From Vibrio maerlii (GTDB lineage Bacteria; Pseudomonadota; Gammaproteobacteria; Enterobacterales; Vibrionaceae): a DNA stretch of 64,000 nucleotides. The translations under genes were made by a program, and so were the position numbers. The notes under the pieces were generated by a model. It made no database searches and had not been told where the DNA came from. It was given only the letters and a program-made list of their open reading frames with translations. The stretch is taken from positions 364,600 through 428,599 of the forward strand of contig NZ_QRHC01000003.1 in NCBI RefSeq assembly GCF_003415655.1, read 5' to 3'. Positions within the stretch are counted from its first letter, which is position 1; every line of letters begins with the position of its first letter. Of this stretch, positions 60,437 to 64,000 are shown in pieces.

Positions 60437-61909
60437 GTGTCGGAATTCCACTCAGAGATCAGTAAGTTATCTCCAGCACCTCTATGGCAGTTCTTCGATA
60501 AGATTTGTTCAATCCCACATCCATCTAAGTACGAAGAAGAGCTAGCTCAATACATCGTAAACTGGGCAACAGAACAAGGTCTAGAGGTTCGCCGAGATCC
60601 AACTGGCAATGTATTCATCAAAAAACCAGCAACTGCGGGTATGGAAAACAAGAAAGGTGTGGTGCTACAAGCTCACATCGACATGGTTCCACAGAAAAAC
60701 GAAGACACAGACCACGACTTTACTAAAGATCCAATCCAGCCATACATTGATGGCGAGTGGGTAACCGCAAAAGGCACGACTCTTGGTGCAGATAACGGCA
60801 TGGGCATGGCTTCATGTCTTGCGGTTCTTGCTTCAACAGAAATCAAGCACGGTCCGATCGAAGTTCTACTAACAATAGATGAAGAAGCAGGCATGACTGG
60901 CGCATTTGGTCTTGAGGCTGGTTGGTTAGAAGGTGACATCCTACTAAACACGGATTCAGAGCAAGAGGGCGAAGTTTACATGGGCTGTGCCGGTGGTATC
61001 GATGGCGCAATGACATTCGACATCGCTCGCGAAGCAATTCCAGCAGGCTTTGTGACTCGTCAGCTTACGCTGAAAGGTCTAAAAGGCGGCCACTCTGGCT
61101 GTGACATCCACACTGGTCGCGGTAACGCAAACAAGCTAGTTGCTCGTTTCCTAGCAGGTCACGCAGAGGAGCTAGGTCTTCGACTCGTTGAATTCCGTGG
61201 TGGTAGCCTACGTAACGCGATTCCTCGTGAAGCATTCGTTACAGTTGCACTTCCTCAAGAGAACGAAGCAAAACTTGCTGAACTGTTCGAGTTCTACACG
61301 ACCCTTCTTCAAACTGAGCTAGGCAAAGTAGAAACTGACATTGTCACATTCAACGAAGCCATAGAAGCTCACCACGAAGTTATTGCTACTGCCGATCAAA
61401 AACGTTTTATCGCAGCACTAAACGCTTGTCCAAATGGCGTGATCCGCATGAGTGATGAAATTGAAGGCGTGGTAGAGACATCTCTAAACGTGGGTGTTAT
61501 TACAACAGATGCTGATAAGATCACTGTGTTGTGTTTGATCCGCTCTCTGATCGACTCTGGTCGTGAACAAGTTGAAGGTATGCTTCATTCAGTAGCCGAA
61601 CTTGCAGGCGCTTCAATTGATTTCTCTGGCGCTTACCCAGGTTGGAAACCAGATGCAGATTCTGAGATCATGGCAATCTTCCGTGATATGTACGAAGGCA
61701 TCTACGGTCACAAGCCAAACATCATGGTGATTCACGCAGGTCTTGAATGTGGTCTATTTAAAAAACCTTACCCTGAAATGGACATGGTTTCATTTGGCCC
61801 TACTATCAAGTTCCCACACTCACCAGACGAGAAAGTAAAGATTGATACAGTTCAGCTATTCTGGGATCAAATGGTTGCGCTACTAGAAGCAATCCCTGAG
61901 AAAGCGTAA
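60437..61909 (+). CDS. pepD: Cytosol nonspecific dipeptidase (aminoacyl-histidine dipeptidase)
   Basis: A 490-residue M20-family zinc peptidase. The metal ligands lie in LQAHIDMVPQ, LGADNGMGMA and DEEAGMTGAFGLEAG, and the dimerisation domain has LKGLKGGHSGCDIHTGRGN. The C-terminal ligand region is HAGLECGLFKKPYPEMDM. I start at GTG (VSEFHSEISKLSP), with AAGGAG six bases upstream. The ATG 21 codons earlier gives residues foreign to the family. Confidence 0.96.
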   Translation: MSEFHSEISKLSPAPLWQFFDKICSIPHPSKYEEELAQYIVNWATEQGLEVRRDPTGNVFIKKPATAGMENKKGVVLQAHIDMVPQKNEDTDHDFTKDPIQPYIDGEWVTAKGTTLGADNGMGMASCLAVLASTEIKHGPIEVLLTIDEEAGMTGAFGLEAGWLEGDILLNTDSEQEGEVYMGCAGGIDGAMTFDIAREAIPAGFVTRQLTLKGLKGGHSGCDIHTGRGNANKLVARFLAGHAEELGLRLVEFRGGSLRNAIPREAFVTVALPQENEAKLAELFEFYTTLLQTELGKVETDIVTFNEAIEAHHEVIATADQKRFIAALNACPNGVIRMSDEIEGVVETSLNVGVITTDADKITVLCLIRSLIDSGREQVEGMLHSVAELAGASIDFSGAYPGWKPDADSEIMAIFRDMYEGIYGHKPNIMVIHAGLECGLFKKPYPEMDMVSFGPTIKFPHSPDEKVKIDTVQLFWDQMVALLEAIPEKA

Positions 61910-61938
61910 CTCGTACTTTAGTAACAACCCGATACAAC

Positions 61939-61970
61939 AAAGCCGAGCTATCGCTCGGCTTTTCTATTTT
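61939..61970 (+). terminator. Intrinsic terminator after pepD
   Basis: A 10-bp stem AAAGCCGAGC/GCTCGGCTTT is followed by a T-rich stretch. Confidence 0.9.
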
Positions 61971-61980
61971 GCCTTACCCG

Positions 61981-62520
61981 TTACGCACTTTCAGCAGCAA
62001 GTTGCTCCAGTGCTTGGATCGAGGTTTCAGATACAAGCTGACCATCCATATAGTAGCTTACCTTGTCACCATCTTTAACCCCCATCAATACCGACGTTTC
62101 ACCTGTATTGTAAGTAATATCCATTCGGAATGTATTCTCATCAATCTGATTCATCTCGCCTTTTTCAATCTGGCGGTTGTAGGAGATTGGAGCAACAGGC
62201 GCTTCTTTCAATGAATCATCTAGATCATCGTTGATATCAATCATAGTGTCTGTTTTTGTATCAAAGATGTGTGGGGAGCCAGTTAATGGGTTTTTACCAG
62301 TCCAGAATTCGAGTGAGTTAAAGACGATATAGTCGGCTGCTGTTGTAATTGCGTATACCGGAGCCAAAAGGAAGTTAACCCCAGCCCTTGCATAACGGTT
62401 ATCCACTACTTCAACATTAAATTGCATCAGTTTACCGGTTACTGCGTTACTACCCACACAGCCCGAAAGTGCAACTGCCACTGCTGTTAATGCTACTACC
62501 TTTGTCATTGTCTTTTTCAT
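61981..62520 (-). CDS. DUF3332 family lipoprotein
   Basis: A 179-residue predicted lipoprotein with signal peptide and lipobox LSGC. The body resembles the DUF3332 family of Vibrio and related genera, with FWTGKNPLTG and a hydrophobic stretch LLAPVYAITTAADYIVFNSLEF. The function is unknown. The residue after the cysteine is Val, which gives no inner-membrane retention signal, so the outer membrane is likely. Confidence 0.8.
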   Translation of the reverse strand: MKKTMTKVVALTAVAVALSGCVGSNAVTGKLMQFNVEVVDNRYARAGVNFLLAPVYAITTAADYIVFNSLEFWTGKNPLTGSPHIFDTKTDTMIDINDDLDDSLKEAPVAPISYNRQIEKGEMNQIDENTFRMDITYNTGETSVLMGVKDGDKVSYYMDGQLVSETSIQALEQLAAESA

Positions 62521-62644
62521 AGCTTCCTCTTTTATGGTTAATTACATGTCACTTTGCCTGTTCATGTTACAACTCACTTTTGAGACTAGTTCAGTTCACA
62601 GAGATAACAAGTATGAAAAGACTCGGAATATTCTGATTCATAAA

Positions 62645-62678
62645 AGAAAACCCCAGAGCTCATGCTCTGGGGTTTTCT
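62645..62678. terminator. Terminator between DUF3622 and DUF3332 genes
   Basis: A 15-bp stem AGAAAACCCCAGAGC/GCTCTGGGGTTTTCT with a 4-base loop. It can act on both strands, and on the minus strand it ends the DUF3622 transcript. Confidence 0.88.
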
Positions 62679-62703
62679 AAAATCGCTTGTTGAACTGAGT
62701 GAA

Positions 62704-63003
62704 TTATTCAGTTTCTTCTGCTGCGCGGCGCTGCTCTGCCTCAAACTTCTTACGAAGTGCTGCTGCTTTTTGCTCTGCCTCACGCTCTTTACGTGCAACT
62801 GCTTTACGCTCGTTACGTGCAGCTTGGTTTACAACAAAACCCGCTAACTCTTTTTCAGCCCACTCTTGAGCAAGAGCTTCGGTATCAAATCCAGCTTCAC
62901 GCTTTGATACGACGGTCTTGTTACGACTTACTTGGCGAGTGATCTCTGCACACCAACCGTTACGCTTTTCAGTTACACGGATGGCAAATTTTTTATTCGA
63001 CAT
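62704..63003 (-). CDS. DUF3622 family protein
   Basis: A 99-residue highly charged protein. Residues 1-60 match the DUF3622 pattern (KKFAIRVTEKRNGWCAEITR, GFDTEALAQEWAEKEL). The rest is a KREA-rich helix or coiled coil. It is typical of Vibrionaceae and its function is unknown. Repeat copy E lies about 100 bases upstream of its start and could affect its promoter. Confidence 0.85.
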   Translation of the reverse strand: MSNKKFAIRVTEKRNGWCAEITRQVSRNKTVVSKREAGFDTEALAQEWAEKELAGFVVNQAARNERKAVARKEREAEQKAAALRKKFEAEQRRAAEETE

Positions 63004-63098
63004 AATATGTTTCCTAAGGGATTAATTAGGGATATAGCCATCCCTTGGCAAGCGCGGTATTAGAGCATAAAACGCGCCAAAGAACACTTTTTATTTCT

Positions 63099-63275
63099 AG
63101 GAGCTAGAGAGCTAGAGAGCTAGAGAGCTAGAGAGCTAGAGAGCTAGAGAATATTGGAAGGTTGACGTTAGGGCGTCAACCCTTTGTCCATCTTCAGATT
63201 CAAAAATCTAGATATCTAGTTTTCTAGTTTTCTAGTTTTCTAGTTTTCTACAAGCGAAGCGCACTAGCTGTCTAA
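63099..63275 (+). repeat. Composite dispersed repeat, copy E (upstream of DUF3622 gene)
   Basis: The shortest array, about 6 units (63099-63150). The hairpin GGTTGACG/CGTCAACC (63160-63181) is followed only by CTTTG, so it is a weak terminator. In the right module (63205-63275) the 8-mer CTAGTTTT is itself repeated about four times. This is the only copy not between convergent genes: purL and the DUF3622 gene are both on the minus strand. Confidence 0.93.
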
Positions 63276-63306
63276 TAAAAAGAAAACGCAGACCTTTCGA
63301 TCTGCG
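63272..63306 (-). terminator. Intrinsic terminator after purL
   Basis: On the minus strand CGCAGATC/GGTCTGCG pairs around a GAAA tetraloop, followed by TTTTCTTTTT. It abuts the right end of repeat copy E. Confidence 0.87.
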
Positions 63307-63349
63307 CTTTTGCTTTCTAGGAACTAGCTTCTAATTAACTGGGAACTCA

Positions 63350-64000
63350 TTAACCCACATTCTTACGTGCGTTCTGGAACATACGCATCCAAGCACCGTT
63401 TTCGCCCCAACCTTCTGGAGACCATGAGTTCGCCACTGTGCGGAATACACGCTCAGGGTGCGGCATCATGATAGTTACACGGCCATCTTGAGTCGTTAGA
63501 CCTGTGATTGCATTTGGTGAACCGTTCGGGTTGTTCGGGTATTGTTGCGTTGCGTTACCGTGGTTGTCCACGTAACGTACTGCAACTGTTCCTGAAGCTT
63601 CAATCGCTGCTAGGTGGTCAGCACCACGTACTTCTACGCGGCCTTCACCGTGTGACACTGCGATTGGCATACGAGAGCCAGCCATGCCGTCGAAGAATAC
63701 AGAATCAGACTTCTGAACTTCCACTAGGCTAAAGCGAGCTTCAAAGCGCTCAGATTCGTTACGAACGAAGCGTGGCCATAGGTCTGCACCAGGGATTAGC
63801 TCTTTCAGGTTCGATAGCATCTGACAGCCGTTACATACACCTAGTGAGAAGGTATCTTCACGCTGGAAGAAGCCTTCAAACTGGTTGCGAGCTTGCTCGT
63901 TGAACAGGATAGACTTAGCCCAACCTTCACCAGCACCTAGTACGTCACCGTAAGAGAAGCCACCACAAGCCACAAGGCCTTGGTACTCTTCTAACGCAGC
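63350..64000 (-). CDS. purL: Phosphoribosylformylglycinamidine synthase, 3' end only
   Basis: The C-terminal 216 residues of PurL; the rest continues beyond the right edge. This is the class I glutamine amidotransferase domain, with its catalytic cysteine in [28 protein letters not shown], and the catalytic histidine/glutamate in [10 protein letters not shown] near the end. PurL forms FGAM from FGAR in purine synthesis. Confidence 0.97.
   Translation of the reverse strand, partial: AALEEYQGLVACGGFSYGDVLGAGEGWAKSILFNEQARNQFEGFFQREDTFSLGVCNGCQMLSNLKELIPGADLWPRFVRNESERFEARFSLVEVQKSDSVFFDGMAGSRMPIAVSHGEGRVEVRGADHLAAIEASGTVAVRYVDNHGNATQQYPNNPNGSPNAITGLTTQDGRVTIMMPHPERVFRTVANSWSPEGWGENGAWMRMFQNARKNVG

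Noticed and set aside
62586..62798. 70-codon minus-strand ORF overlapping the 3' end of the DUF3622 gene
   Set aside because: It overlaps a better supported gene in another frame and crosses a terminator.

Overview
The window reads as a stretch of the main chromosome of a Vibrio species. Supporting signs are a Na+-type PomA/PomB stator, the Vibrio-type DUF3622, DUF3332, DUF3549 and DUF3301 proteins, a GcvB RNA, a CsrB-family RNA, and gene orders that match gamma-proteobacterial blocks known from E. coli. I cannot fix the species from sequence alone. Almost everything is core housekeeping DNA. There is no prophage, transposase, integron or CRISPR array.

Layout. 1-9 kb: tRNA-Leu(UAG), a beta-propeller lactonase, ubiF, then miaB-ybeZ-ybeY-corC-lnt (tRNA and rRNA maturation, lipoprotein acylation). 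9-22 kb: leuS, lptE-holA-rsfS-rlmH-mrdA-rodA-rlpA, dacA, ybeD, lipB and lipA (outer-membrane assembly, rod-shape wall synthesis, lipoate synthesis). 22-28 kb: truC/yqcC, DUF3549/DUF3301, an acetyltransferase, a large CsrB-family RNA with its response-regulator box, yaiI, a DUF2310 zinc-ribbon protein and syd. 28-35 kb: queF, two consecutive proteins with degenerate or divergent GGDEF domains, ppnN and xni. 35-39 kb: rlmM-ygdD-hydrolase-gcvA (minus strand) divergent from the GcvB RNA. 39-46 kb: thiI, pomBA, and xseB-ispA-dxs. 46-53 kb: the minus-strand riboflavin/thiamine cluster nrdR-ribD-ribE-ribBA-ribH-nusB-thiL-pgpA. 53-59 kb: proBA, crl, frsA, gpt and a purine permease, the last two each with a PurR-like box. 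59-64 kb: a 1-kb gap, pepD, DUF3332 and DUF3622 genes, and the 3' end of purL.

The most unusual feature is a dispersed composite repeat present five times (26.4, 35.4, 39.0, 46.0 and 63.1 kb), always in the same orientation. Each copy has a tandem array of the 8-mer AGAGCTAG (about 6 to 18 units), then a GGTTGACG...CGTCAACC hairpin usually followed by a T run, then an imperfect inverted repeat around TCTAGATATCTAGTTTTC. Four of the five copies sit between convergent genes. In at least two copies the array supplies the stop codon of the upstream gene (xni, dxs), and for dxs it also supplies the last four residues. The array closes all six reading frames within three units, and the hairpin looks like an intrinsic terminator, so the element resembles a portable gene-end module. 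A second, simpler set of CTAG-rich inverted repeats lies at 8.5, 21.75 and 49.2 kb.

Regulatory themes: translation and carbon control by the CsrB-type RNA, amino-acid transport control by GcvA/GcvB, purine salvage under PurR, and probable c-di-GMP-related signalling by the 28-33 kb pair.
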